Assembly: GCF_023701485.1 (NCBI RefSeq)
Contig: NZ_JAMQBK010000060.1
Location: 1-64,000, forward strand
Length of the DNA: 64,000 nucleotides
Origin: Aporhodopirellula aestuarii
GTDB lineage: Bacteria; Planctomycetota; Planctomycetia; Pirellulales; Pirellulaceae
Direction of reading: 5' to 3'
The notes beneath the pieces are model-generated. The model worked only from the letters and a program-made list of their open reading frames with translations. It made no database searches and had not been told where the DNA came from. The position numbers and the translations under genes are program-made. Shown in pieces: positions 37,601-46,331 of this stretch (positions are counted from its first letter, which is position 1; each line of letters opens with the position of its first letter).

Positions 37601-38653
37601 TCAATCGGGCGACTGAAACACGCGGTAGGGTGCCCATTGACCAAGTTTCATTCGCAACACCCCTACCAACCTTCCCTCCGCGTCAACGGCAATGCACTCC
37701 TCAGGCGGTGCGTTGGTTTGGCCGTGCTCCCCAAACGGCTTCGTGATCGACTCGGCCCGAAAACCCGTCATAGCCAAATCCGCCTCCGGTGGTTGTTTCG
37801 GCACTCCCGTCACCGGCAAGCCCGTGCAGACGCGTTGCCTATCCTCGGCTGAAAGCGTTAGACAGGGCATGTGCCCCAGTCCCGACATGGGTGAACAAAT
37901 GCGAGTCCTCAGTTCGGTGAAATCGCCCATTGGTGTCAGACCCTGGGACAGTTGCTCCAAATTTTCAGGCGGCGGATCGTTGGGAGGCACCTCGGCCACA
38001 GCGGCTTGAATGTGAAACGGCCCGACCTCCGTCCTTGTCAAACCGGTCATCACCGCCACACTGCCACAACGTCGAGCGATGTCCATACCAAGCGAACGCA
38101 AGTAGGTGCCCGACCCGCAACGCACATCAATGACCAAGTGCGGATACTCGTAGCTGACCAGCTCGATCGAATCGATCCACACCCGCCTCGTCGGCATCTC
38201 GATGTCTTCACCGAGACGTGCCCGCTCATGAGCCCGTTTCCCGTCGACCCAAATCGCCGAATGTGCCGGTGGAGTTTGGTCGATCCAGCCATGCAAATCC
38301 TGAACCGCACGCTGTATCTCAGCGGTCGAGGGTTGGGGCGCCCCGACCAATGGCGTTGTTGGCTCCTCGAGGTCACCCGAGATGCTCGAAACGCCGAGCT
38401 CGAAACGAGCCAGATACCGCTTGGCGTGCTGCAACATCCACGGCGTTAGACGGGCACCACTACCGACCGCAATCACAACCAACCCATCGGCCAACGGATC
38501 AAGGGTACCCGTGTGTCCGACCTTCAGCTTCCGACAATTCATCTCGCGACGAAGACGGCGTTGCACCCGATTGACGAGATCACGCGACGTCATTCCGACC
38601 GGTTTGACGTATGGAAGAAAACCAAAAGTGTTCAACGTCGATGTGGGGGTCAT
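37601..38653 (-). CDS. truB: tRNA pseudouridine-55 synthase
   Basis: 350 aa. It isomerises U55 in the T-loop of tRNAs. The motif GHTGTLDPLADG carries the catalytic Asp52, preceded by KPVGMTSRDLV near 17-27, and later RCGSGTYLRSLGMDIA. The C-terminus is longer than the bacterial minimum and may hold a PUA-like domain. The ATG overlaps the stop of the flippase-like gene by 4 bases, which places it third in the ferredoxin-flippase-truB operon. Confidence 0.95.
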   Translation of the reverse strand: MTPTSTLNTFGFLPYVKPVGMTSRDLVNRVQRRLRREMNCRKLKVGHTGTLDPLADGLVVIAVGSGARLTPWMLQHAKRYLARFELGVSSISGDLEEPTTPLVGAPQPSTAEIQRAVQDLHGWIDQTPPAHSAIWVDGKRAHERARLGEDIEMPTRRVWIDSIELVSYEYPHLVIDVRCGSGTYLRSLGMDIARRCGSVAVMTGLTRTEVGPFHIQAAVAEVPPNDPPPENLEQLSQGLTPMGDFTELRTRICSPMSGLGHMPCLTLSAEDRQRVCTGLPVTGVPKQPPEADLAMTGFRAESITKPFGEHGQTNAPPEECIAVDAEGRLVGVLRMKLGQWAPYRVFQSPD

Positions 38654-39879
38654 CCGTGAGGAAGTGGTTGGAGCATGTGGAGATAAAGGGCCGCCAATCC
38701 CGCCAGTAGCGTTTCAACGGCGATAAACATCAGCCGAGCCGCGATGACAGCGAGCAGAGCCTGCGTCTCGCCAATCACCGGCATCAACACCAATAAGGTG
38801 ACATATTCACGCACGCCCGCACCACCGGGCAACAACGACGCAAAGCCGATGACCATCCCCAGCGAGATCGCCGCCGTGGCCATTGGAATCAGCCGCGTCA
38901 TTGACGGGATCGGCTCGAACGATGGGATCGCGGTAATCAAAACCGCAAACGACAACCCGATCATCAACCAAGACACCAACGAGATCAAATAACACCCACC
39001 TAACAAAGTCCAGGTAATCGGAGCTGTGGAATCATCCTGAGATTTGGTGTCAACGGGTTCGGATGACGTGTCCGCTGCCGAATTGCCCGCGGGCTTCTCA
39101 TGAGGCTCCGCTTCGCCGGGGCGACGAGCCTCTTTGATGCGTCGCCGAGCAGCAACGAACTCGACCAATCGACGCAGTACAGGGGGACAAACAGGAATTG
39201 CCGAACCGATCGCCGTGGCCGCCGCGAACCAACGAACCCAGGCAGGCAAATCCGAATTCCAGAGCAAAACGCCCGCGAGCGCGCCACCCACGCCCATCAT
39301 CAGCAGGGTTTCGAAAAACACACATGTCGCCACGCGACCGATCGGACGCTTCGCACGCGGTGATTCCTCGTCCGGAGCCGGCACCTCGGATTTATCCAGA
39401 AGGGTTTTATCGAGAGGCTGGGCTGCCGCAGCATGCTGCGTTTTGGGCAAAACCGCGTCGATACGCAGAAAAACCACCATGGCTTTGCCCGGGATGTACT
39501 TGCCGAGATGGCCTAGCAGTTGAGCCGCGAGAGCCCGGCGATGCGTGCAATTAACCGCAAACGCCCTCAGGCACCGATGCAATACCAAGCCCGCGGGCAT
39601 CAGTCCTAAGGCGTACAAAAAAGCCGCCCCTCCGACGCGTGTCCAACGGACGCTCGCTAACGAAGGAATCGAGGCCGCCCGCAGATCGGCCTCACGCTGC
39701 CATTGAGCGGCAGCGTGCGGATCCGATTGCTCCGCCGCTCGCTCCTGAAGAGCCAACACGTCCGCTCGTAACGCAGACGTCTCGTTCTGCCATCGCTCCA
39801 CCGCCTTATTCGTCGCACTGAATAATCCGATCAGAACGATCAGAAAAACGAGACGCTTGATCCAGGCGAGGGAGACCAC
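38650..39879 (-). CDS. Lysylphosphatidylglycerol synthase-like / flippase-type membrane protein
   Basis: 409 aa from a GTG at 39879. Multiple membrane helices with the motif LLGHLGKYIPGKAMVVFLR near 120-140 and the late FASLLPGGAGVREYVTLLVL match the LPG_synthase_TM (UPF0104) domain. No catalytic aminoacyl-transfer domain is attached, so it is probably a lipid or glycolipid flippase-like protein. A hydrophilic insert of about 60 residues (Glu/Pro/Ser-rich) interrupts it near 235-290, and an N-terminal coiled segment follows the first helix. It lies 6 bases after the ferredoxin gene and overlaps truB by 4 bases. Confidence 0.83.
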   Translation of the reverse strand: MVSLAWIKRLVFLIVLIGLFSATNKAVERWQNETSALRADVLALQERAAEQSDPHAAAQWQREADLRAASIPSLASVRWTRVGGAAFLYALGLMPAGLVLHRCLRAFAVNCTHRRALAAQLLGHLGKYIPGKAMVVFLRIDAVLPKTQHAAAAQPLDKTLLDKSEVPAPDEESPRAKRPIGRVATCVFFETLLMMGVGGALAGVLLWNSDLPAWVRWFAAATAIGSAIPVCPPVLRRLVEFVAARRRIKEARRPGEAEPHEKPAGNSAADTSSEPVDTKSQDDSTAPITWTLLGGCYLISLVSWLMIGLSFAVLITAIPSFEPIPSMTRLIPMATAAISLGMVIGFASLLPGGAGVREYVTLLVLMPVIGETQALLAVIAARLMFIAVETLLAGLAALYLHMLQPLPHG

Positions 39880-39885
39880 TGAGGA

Positions 39886-40161
39886 TTAGTTATCCGCCAA
39901 TGGTTCTTGTTTTTCCGTGATGACTTCGCACTTTTCCGATTCAATCGCGTTGATTTCGATATAGTTCTTCCACTCTTCGGGAAGATTGTCTTCGTGGAAA
40001 ATCGCTTCTACCGGACATTCGGGCACGCATGCTTCGCAGTCAATGCATTCCTCAGGGTGGATGTACAGCATCTTTTCGCCCTCGTAGAAACACTCCACAG
40101 GACAAACAACAACGCAATCGGTGTACTTGCATCCCGAGCAGGGTTCGGCGACGACGTGCAT
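39886..40161 (-). CDS. fdxA: 7Fe-type ferredoxin (FdxA-like)
   Basis: 91 aa. The nine cysteines at 8, 11, 16, 20, 24, 39, 42, 45 and 49 match the spacing of Azotobacter FdI. In that protein 8, 16 and 49 bind a 3Fe-4S cluster and 20, 39, 42 and 45 bind a 4Fe-4S cluster, leaving 11 and 24 free. It is a small cytoplasmic electron carrier. It has a good Shine-Dalgarno (40171-40175). It is first in an operon with a flippase-like gene and truB. No obvious redox partner is adjacent. Confidence 0.95.
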   Translation of the reverse strand: MHVVAEPCSGCKYTDCVVVCPVECFYEGEKMLYIHPEECIDCEACVPECPVEAIFHEDNLPEEWKNYIEINAIESEKCEVITEKQEPLADN

Positions 40162-40170
40162 AACTTTTTA

Positions 40171-40175
40171 CCTTT
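40171..40175 (-). promoter_or_regulatory. Shine-Dalgarno site of the ferredoxin gene
   Basis: AAAGG on the minus strand, 9 bases before the ATG at 40161. It is one of the few clear ribosome-binding sites in the window and confirms this start. The 263-base A/T-rich interval upstream (40162-40424) also carries a possible TTGAGT/TATGCG promoter pair with 17-base spacing near 40259-40293. Confidence 0.6.
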
Positions 40176-40424
40176 TTAAGTTTTGAAAAAAACGTCTTCT
40201 GGTCTCGCAACCATCAACGAGCGTCTCGTCGAGTATCGGCGTGGTAGCGTCCAAACCTTCGCATAAAAAAGTTCAGAGACTGACTCAATCGACAACCCAA
40301 CCTAACCGCCAACGTCCTATTTTGCCTATTTAGCAAGTTTCAGCAAACCGCCCAACGAATAAAATTCTTTTTTACTAGCATACTTTCCTATCCGTCGCTT
40401 TTAACACCTACGAAATAACCCCAC

Positions 40425-41909
40425 GTGACATCGCCCTCAGATCAATCGTCGTCCGCAGACCAACCGTCCTCAGATTCCGCATCTCTCGACCCAACCTCTC
40501 GCAATTCAGCCGTCCACACAGAGCAGCTTTCATCCGATTCTGCCCCGGCGGCAGCCAGCACGCCTCAAACAGTACGCACCAAACCGAACCGGCATTTCCC
40601 GTTTCTGTCTCGGCACCCATGGGTATTGGCGACCGCGCTCGCTGAAACAAAGAAACCCGCGTCGGACAAATCTGCGGAGACGGCACCCTCAAACGACGAA
40701 CCCGCGGCCGGGGCACCGGAGGCAAATCGGATCTCTCAACAGGTCGATTTGCTCGACCACGACGGAAACTGGATCGCACGCGGGCTGGCCAACCCGGCCA
40801 GCAGGTTGCGGTTGAGGCTGTATAGCTTTTCTCGCGACCAACCCATCGATGACGCCTTCTTCGCACAGCGGATCGACGAAGCGGTTGCCCGTCGCCGCCT
40901 CGCCCGATCCACTGATCACACCGGCGTGCAAGAATCTGGATCGAAGCTCGCCGAGATGGGTGAACGGTTGATTTTTAGCGAATCCGATCGACTCAGCGGG
41001 CTCATCGTGGACCGGTACGCGGATTGCCTGAGTGTTCAGTTCACCGCCGCAGCACTGCTGCCTCGCGGAAAATTCTTGATCGACCAAGTCCTGAACGCGT
41101 GCGAGAAACACGGGACACCGTGTCGACGCGTGATCGCCCGAATGGACCCCGCGACTGCCAAACACGAAGGCGTCGCCGCCGACCAAGTCGCCGAAGTCGA
41201 ATCTTGGAGCCGAGGAATCTCGCCCGCCGCAAACGGATCAGACGCGGCGACCGACGACTCGTCGCCGATGGTTTGGTATCGCCACAATGATTTGAAAATG
41301 GGGATCGACCTGCGAGATGGCCAGAAAACGGGCGGCTATCTCGACCAACAAGCCAATCACGCCGAAGCGGCCCGATACATGGCTGGAAAACGGGTCCTGG
41401 ACATCTGCACCTACACCGGCGGTTTCGCGCTGGCGGCCGCAAAAGCCGGAGCGAGCGAGGTAATTGGGGTCGACAGCAGTGAGAAGGCTCTCGAGATGGC
41501 ACGGCAAAACGCGGAGGCCAATTCGCTGTCCCAAGTTCGATTTGAGAAGGCCGACTGTTTCGACCACCTCAAGAATTGCGCCGGACGCGGTGAAACGTTT
41601 GACGCGGTCGTCTTGGACCCTCCCCGCTTCGCCGGTTCACGTCGCCAAGTCGATGCGGCATTGCGGGCGTACGCGAGATTAAACATGTCCGCCGTGGACC
41701 TACTGCCACCCGGCGGGATTTTGGTCACGTGCAGTTGCTCAGGGCATGTTTCGCGAGCCGACTTCCTAAATATGCTTGTTGATGTGGGACGAAAACGACA
41801 AAGGGACATTGTAATCCTGCAGTCCAGAGGGCCCTCTCCAGATCACCCATGTGCGGTATCTTGCCCGGAAAGTGACTATTTGAAATGCGTGATCGCGCAA
41901 GTTCACTGA
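40425..41909 (+). CDS. RlmI-like class I SAM-dependent rRNA methyltransferase
   Basis: 494 aa from a GTG at 40425. The PUA-type start FLSRHPWVLATAL lies near residues 60-72, preceded by a Ser/Asp-rich extension of about 55 residues absent from E. coli RlmI. The catalytic half has GYLDQQANHAEAA, the SAM-binding VLDICTYTGGFALAAAKAGASEV (broken at TGGFALA), and the DAVVLDPPRFAGS motif, then CSCSGHVS near the end with the cysteine typical of m5C methyltransferases. It probably methylates a 23S rRNA cytosine. It is divergent from the ferredoxin operon. Confidence 0.88.
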   Translation: MTSPSDQSSSADQPSSDSASLDPTSRNSAVHTEQLSSDSAPAAASTPQTVRTKPNRHFPFLSRHPWVLATALAETKKPASDKSAETAPSNDEPAAGAPEANRISQQVDLLDHDGNWIARGLANPASRLRLRLYSFSRDQPIDDAFFAQRIDEAVARRRLARSTDHTGVQESGSKLAEMGERLIFSESDRLSGLIVDRYADCLSVQFTAAALLPRGKFLIDQVLNACEKHGTPCRRVIARMDPATAKHEGVAADQVAEVESWSRGISPAANGSDAATDDSSPMVWYRHNDLKMGIDLRDGQKTGGYLDQQANHAEAARYMAGKRVLDICTYTGGFALAAAKAGASEVIGVDSSEKALEMARQNAEANSLSQVRFEKADCFDHLKNCAGRGETFDAVVLDPPRFAGSRRQVDAALRAYARLNMSAVDLLPPGGILVTCSCSGHVSRADFLNMLVDVGRKRQRDIVILQSRGPSPDHPCAVSCPESDYLKCVIAQVH

Positions 41910-42087
41910 GTCGCTAAGCGGGAAATTTGGTTATCCTATGATTTTGTTGGACTATCGCCTGCGGCCTGAGCACTCAAATTTCGCATTACCAAATTGGCGG
42001 CACGCTAGGCGCAGCGTTTGCGCATTTGGATGGAGTCCTGACGATTTTGCCCGCTATAACTTCTTTTAATCACGATCGAGGCTATCG

Positions 42088-42747
42088 GTGACGAATGTAA
42101 CGATCAAGGTCTTGCACGGGTCGGATCGCGGCAAGGTATTTGAAGACATCAATACCCCGCTGACGATCGGTCGCGAAGAGGGCAACGACATTCAGCTCAA
42201 CGACGAGCGAGTGAGCCGGTGTCATCTCAAAATTCAACGCGACAACGATCGCCTTGTACTGACCGATCTCGACAGCACTAACGGAACCAAGGTCAACGGA
42301 GCCGAGTGCCAACTGAAGATCCTCAGGCACGGCGATTTGATAGCGGTCGGCCGCAGCTTGCTGCTGCTCGGATCAGAAGAACAGATTGCCGAACGGCTAA
42401 GGTTGATGGGTGGCGGCAGCGGTTCGCAAAGTCGGGACGTTAAATCGTCCGATGAATCCATTGCCGTTGAATTGCACCAGGAGCCTGAAAGCCCACTCCC
42501 GGTCGAGGTCCTGCAGGTCGACGAACTTCCGGCGATCCCTGACAGCCTGACCCCTGGCCAGAAGGCACAGCTGTGCGAGATCCTAGACTACCTCCAAAAC
42601 CGCCTCGAACGATTGATTGAGACGGCAGAAACCGACGAAGCCACGGAACAGGTTTTGCTTAAACAGTCCGCATGGCAACGCCTGCTCGACGTACAATCAC
42701 GGTTAGCCACGCTCAATCGATCGATTACCGACCCTCAATGGCCCTGA
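42088..42747 (+). CDS. FHA domain protein
   Basis: 219 aa from a GTG at 42088. The N-terminal FHA domain has all recognition residues: IGR (27-29), SRCH (43-46) and DSTNGTKVNG (62-71), which bind phosphothreonine. The C-terminal 120 residues are helical and charged, with no catalytic motif. It would act as a phospho-dependent adaptor, yet no Ser/Thr kinase is in the window. The next gene, a BshC-like protein, starts 61 bases later (or 10 bases later with its TTG start), so they are probably co-transcribed. Confidence 0.9.
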   Translation: MTNVTIKVLHGSDRGKVFEDINTPLTIGREEGNDIQLNDERVSRCHLKIQRDNDRLVLTDLDSTNGTKVNGAECQLKILRHGDLIAVGRSLLLLGSEEQIAERLRLMGGGSGSQSRDVKSSDESIAVELHQEPESPLPVEVLQVDELPAIPDSLTPGQKAQLCEILDYLQNRLERLIETAETDEATEQVLLKQSAWQRLLDVQSRLATLNRSITDPQWP

Positions 42748-42808
42748 ACTTCGCACTTTGACTGACACCCTCACCCCTAACGCAACGCCGACACCTCCCG
42801 ATTGTTCC

Positions 42809-44533
42809 ATGGGCTTGGAGCCCAATGGCACAGACGCCAAAGCCTCTGATGTCGGATACCTTGCCTATCGGGCCCGTGGTGAGAACCAGACCGCTTTAAT
42901 CGCCCCGCCATTAGGCGACGCTGAGTTGCTGCTAAAAAGCAACCTGTCCCGACGCGGAGCTCTCCCCCGCCCAAATGCTTCCGCCGCAAGCCCAGGGGCC
43001 GGAGACAAAAGATCAGCTCCACCGTCGGATTTTTGGGACGACCTGCGAAATCTAGCCCGGACACAGCTTCTTTCGGACGCACGGCAGTACACGTCCGCCT
43101 ACCGCAACGTGCCTTCTTCGTTGCCGGTGGCAAGCAACACAGGCTCGCGTGAACCGCTGCAACCGGAACGTGCCGCGGTGCCGATCGTCATGGCGGGTCA
43201 CCAGCCAACTTTGTTCCATCCCGGCGTTTGGTTCAAGAACTTTGCCCTCAACCGAATCTCTCGGGATGTCGGCGCCCACGCCGTCAATCTCGTCATTGAT
43301 AACGATGTCGCCGCGAGCCGATCCATTCGGGTTCCCGTACGCGATTCGGCAGGACGCGTACGCTACGAAACCGTCAGCTACGACGCCGGGGGAGCTGGAA
43401 TTCCGTTTGAGCAGGCGAGAATTCGGGACCTCCGGCAATTCGACCAATTCGATACGGCCGTTCGTCATGCGATCTCACCACTGGTATCAGATCCATGCGT
43501 GACCGATTTGTGGCCGCACGCCCGCGCGGCCATTCGGCGGTGTGAAATCGCCGGATGTGCGTTGGCCCAAGCCCGACATTCACTCGAGGGCGAATTCGGT
43601 TGGCAAACACTCGAGATTCCGCTCGGTGTCGCCGTCCGAGGATTGCCGTTCGCCCGTTTTGTGATGGAAATCATCGACGATGCGGACCGCTTCCACCGCG
43701 TCTACAACGGCGCCGCGAATCATTACCGTGCCTGGCACGGCATCCGCAGCTCCGCCCACCCGGTCCCCAATCTGGGACGAGAGGACGAATGGATCGAACT
43801 ACCGCTGTGGCTCTACGGCAATGACCGTCCCGTTCGTCGCGCCGTTTGGGTCAGACGAATCGGTAATCAGTTGGAATTGAGCGATCGACAATCCGGTGCC
43901 AGACCGGCCTGCTCGGTGCTGCTACCCGCCGACGATCGCGATGCCGCCGCGACAGCTCTCGCCGAAGCTTCGTCACCCGAATTCAAGCTACGGCCTCGGG
44001 CACTGATGACAACCATGTTCGCCAGGTTGTTGTTAAGCGACCTGTTTTTACATGGAATCGGAGGCGGGAAATACGACCAACTCGCCGATCGAATCATTTG
44101 TCAGTTCTTCCAAATCACCCCTCCCGCATTTCAAGTCGTTTCGGCAACCGTTCGATTGCCTGGTCAGGATCGCGACGCGGACCGTCCTGCGGCAATGGAA
44201 GAACTTTGTCGCCAAATTCGTGACACTCAGTATCACGGCGAGCGGTGGTTAGCCGATGGTAAGCCAGAGCTGAGATCGTTGGCCGAGCGAAAGCGTGAGC
44301 TTCTCGAGCACCTTCCCCCGAAGGGACGACGTGGCCAGTGGCACCGCGAGATGGACTCGGTCAACCAGTCGCTCGCAAACGGATTGCAGTCCGAACGTCA
44401 AAAATTGCAGGCGAAATTGCAGCGACTGAGGCTAGAAGCTGCCGAAGAGCAGATTTTGGCCAGCCGGGAACTCTCATTTTGCCTCTTTCCCATCGATGAG
44501 CTGACCTCCGCGTTTGAGCAAATGCTGCGTTAG
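42809..44533 (+). CDS. Distant BshC-like protein
   Basis: 574 aa from the ATG at 42809; a TTG at 42758 is an alternative. Three stretches align by eye with the bacillithiol cysteine ligase Bsh[20 protein letters not shown] against the BshC GQQAGLFTGP segment, [18 protein letters not shown] against the BshC FWVAGEDHDW segment, and [17 protein letters not shown] with [13 protein letters not shown] against the late BshC RPLMQEHL and GGPGEIAYW segments. A C-terminal coiled coil (about 475-545) also fits BshC. The active-site residues are not all conserved, so it may use another substrate. No bshA or bshB is in the window. It follows the FHA gene. Confidence 0.65.
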   Translation: MGLEPNGTDAKASDVGYLAYRARGENQTALIAPPLGDAELLLKSNLSRRGALPRPNASAASPGAGDKRSAPPSDFWDDLRNLARTQLLSDARQYTSAYRNVPSSLPVASNTGSREPLQPERAAVPIVMAGHQPTLFHPGVWFKNFALNRISRDVGAHAVNLVIDNDVAASRSIRVPVRDSAGRVRYETVSYDAGGAGIPFEQARIRDLRQFDQFDTAVRHAISPLVSDPCVTDLWPHARAAIRRCEIAGCALAQARHSLEGEFGWQTLEIPLGVAVRGLPFARFVMEIIDDADRFHRVYNGAANHYRAWHGIRSSAHPVPNLGREDEWIELPLWLYGNDRPVRRAVWVRRIGNQLELSDRQSGARPACSVLLPADDRDAAATALAEASSPEFKLRPRALMTTMFARLLLSDLFLHGIGGGKYDQLADRIICQFFQITPPAFQVVSATVRLPGQDRDADRPAAMEELCRQIRDTQYHGERWLADGKPELRSLAERKRELLEHLPPKGRRGQWHREMDSVNQSLANGLQSERQKLQAKLQRLRLEAAEEQILASRELSFCLFPIDELTSAFEQMLR

Positions 44534-44554
44534 CTTCCGATTGCCGTTGCCGAT

Positions 44555-44577
44555 CGCAGAAATTTCGCTATTCTGCG
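44555..44577. promoter_or_regulatory. Inverted repeat overlapping a possible rpmJ promoter
   Basis: Arms CGCAGAA (44555-44561) and TTCTGCG (44571-44577) are perfect complements with a 9-base spacer, giving a 23-base dyad. It overlaps a possible promoter (TTGCCG at 44547-44552, 16-base spacer, TATTCT at 44569-44574) for rpmJ. It could be an operator, or a hairpin ending the upstream transcript, though no T run follows. Confidence 0.35.
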
Positions 44578-44628
44578 GGGCCAAAAACAAAATCCCTTAC
44601 AATCGCCCATCTTCCGAGAATCCATCCC

Positions 44629-44781
44629 ATGAAGGTCGTTAGCAGTATTGGCGCGTTGAAATATCGCCACCCTGATTGCCAAGTCGTGAAGCGTCGCGGC
44701 AGAATCTACGTGATTTGCAAGAGCAATCCGAAATTCAAAGTCCGCCAAGGCGGAGCCAAAGTCAAAAAACGCCGCAGATAG
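44629..44781 (+). CDS. rpmJ: Ribosomal protein bL36, type B without zinc ligands
   Basis: 50 aa. The sequence follows the E. coli YkgO pattern closely ([20 protein letters not shown]). The C-x2-C...C...H zinc ribbon of ordinary L36 is lost: only Cys17 and Cys30 remain and the expected His is a Lys. The C-terminus is a basic tail (KVKKRRR). The ATG at 44629 is the first in frame. In E. coli this form replaces the zinc-binding one in zinc shortage; in planctomycetes it may be the only L36. A 23-base dyad lies 51 bases upstream. Confidence 0.95.
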   Translation: MKVVSSIGALKYRHPDCQVVKRRGRIYVICKSNPKFKVRQGGAKVKKRRR

Positions 44782-44880
44782 CCCCGCTTTCTATTGGCTA
44801 ACGGGGTTCCTCGGCTAATCTAGGTTCACGCGTCCATCGCGAACGTATCAAGAACCTTTGCCGAGTAGAACGTCTCCCAG

Positions 44881-46170
44881 GTGTTGCCCAACGCTTCTCC
44901 CGAGCCCCCCGCTAATGTGGGCAAGTCACCCGGGTCCCGTAGTGATTCACGGGGCGGCGGTCGAAGCGCGCACCTCCAAAACCCTTTGCCCATCGCATCC
45001 GACGGTGCGGAACCGCTCAAGGAGTCCGGGCCCCAGGCGGAAAGAGATGGCGAGCCCCTGAGTTGTGCGGTGGTGCCGTTCGATCAACTCAGCCCAGAAT
45101 GGCTCGCGAGGTGGGAACAGCTGCGGCAGCAGAGTGGCCGTTGGAACCAGCCTTTCTTTGCTTCTCGGTTTTCCGCCGGCGTCCACCAAGCCCGCGGTGA
45201 TGTTCTCGTCGCGGTGATTTCTCCCGCAGGCCCCGATGGCTCAAGCGAACCCGTCGGATTTCTACCCTTTCATCGCGTGGGGCGCGTGGGCGTTCCGGTC
45301 GGAAGATTCCTCAACGACGCCCAAAACGTCATCGGACTTCCTCCCGAGAAAGTCGACTGGTCCTTGCTGATGCATGCGTGTGGCGTCCTCGCATTCGACC
45401 TGCACGCGATCGTTGATCCTGCGGAAAGCTGGATGTGTGAGTATCGCCTGAAGAGCGTCGGAGCGTTCCGCGCAGATTTTGGAGGCGACTCACGCGGCTA
45501 TCTTCGGCGACTGACCAAAGACCATCGGACGATCGGAAAGCAGGGACAGAAAACACGCAAACTCGGTCGCGAGGTCGGCAAAATTCGGCTGGAGGTCGAC
45601 TGCAGATCTCCGGACGTCCTCTCCCAAACGATCCAATGGAAGAGAGCTCAATATCAACGCACGCACATCCTCGATTTGTTTCTCCCCGACTGGACACGTC
45701 GGATGATCGACGTGCTGCACGGAGGCCAGGATATTGCTTCTTCCGATCGTCTCGAAAACGAATCTCTGCGTGGACTCCTGTCGGTACTCTGGGCGGGAGA
45801 CCAAGTGGTTGCGGCCCATTACGGGATGATCGAGCAGGGGCGGCTGCATTATTGGTTTCCCACCTATGATCCCGTCTTCTCCCGCTATTCGCCTGGCACG
45901 GCGCTGTTCACCGAACTGGTTCGCGAATCAACTTGCCATGGCATCGACTGCATCGACATGGGTTACGGCGAACAACCGTACAAGCAGAAACAGACGGCGA
46001 CGGCGACTCGCGTGGCCTACGGGACGATCACCAATTCGAACTGGCATCGCCTGACTCACTCGGCCGGTAACGCTCTTTCGCACTGCGTCAAACGAATGCC
46101 GATGAAGGAGAAGCTCAAAAAGGCGTGGCGGGCAATTCATCCCACCGCTGGGATCAAGAAACTCGGCTAA
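44881..46170 (+). CDS. GNAT acetyltransferase, CelD/BcsL-like
   Basis: 429 aa from a GTG at 44881. The CelD-type acetyltransferase signature is visible: RLTKDHRTIGKQGQKTRKL near 205-222, LLSVLWAGDQVVAAHYGM, WFPTYDPVFSRYSPGTAL and IDMGYGEQPYKQKQ. Such proteins acetylate sugars or other precursors of exported polysaccharides. The first 60 residues are Pro/Ser/Gly-rich and not conserved, so a later GTG at 45070 or 45073 may be the true start. It lies 99 bases after rpmJ. Confidence 0.83.
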   Translation: MLPNASPEPPANVGKSPGSRSDSRGGGRSAHLQNPLPIASDGAEPLKESGPQAERDGEPLSCAVVPFDQLSPEWLARWEQLRQQSGRWNQPFFASRFSAGVHQARGDVLVAVISPAGPDGSSEPVGFLPFHRVGRVGVPVGRFLNDAQNVIGLPPEKVDWSLLMHACGVLAFDLHAIVDPAESWMCEYRLKSVGAFRADFGGDSRGYLRRLTKDHRTIGKQGQKTRKLGREVGKIRLEVDCRSPDVLSQTIQWKRAQYQRTHILDLFLPDWTRRMIDVLHGGQDIASSDRLENESLRGLLSVLWAGDQVVAAHYGMIEQGRLHYWFPTYDPVFSRYSPGTALFTELVRESTCHGIDCIDMGYGEQPYKQKQTATATRVAYGTITNSNWHRLTHSAGNALSHCVKRMPMKEKLKKAWRAIHPTAGIKKLG

Positions 46171-46331
46171 ATTCGCCAATCAGTGACCCTGCGAAACTTT
46201 TTCTAGGGGGAAGTGTTTTATAGGAGATAGACCATCTTGCGAGGGTGTGCTAGGGCGTACTCCCCTTTGCCGATCACCTGCGCGAGAACACTGCTACAAC
46301 CAACCCTTGATCATTTTTAGGATCCTCTACC

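Noticed and set aside
44779-44817. Possible terminator after rpmJ
   Set aside because: Only a 5-base core stem with a large loop and no T run; alternative pairings are equally weak.
44826-45020. Minus-strand frame opposite the start of the CelD-like gene
   Set aside because: It lies in the shadow of the acetyltransferase's N-terminal region and has no recognisable features.
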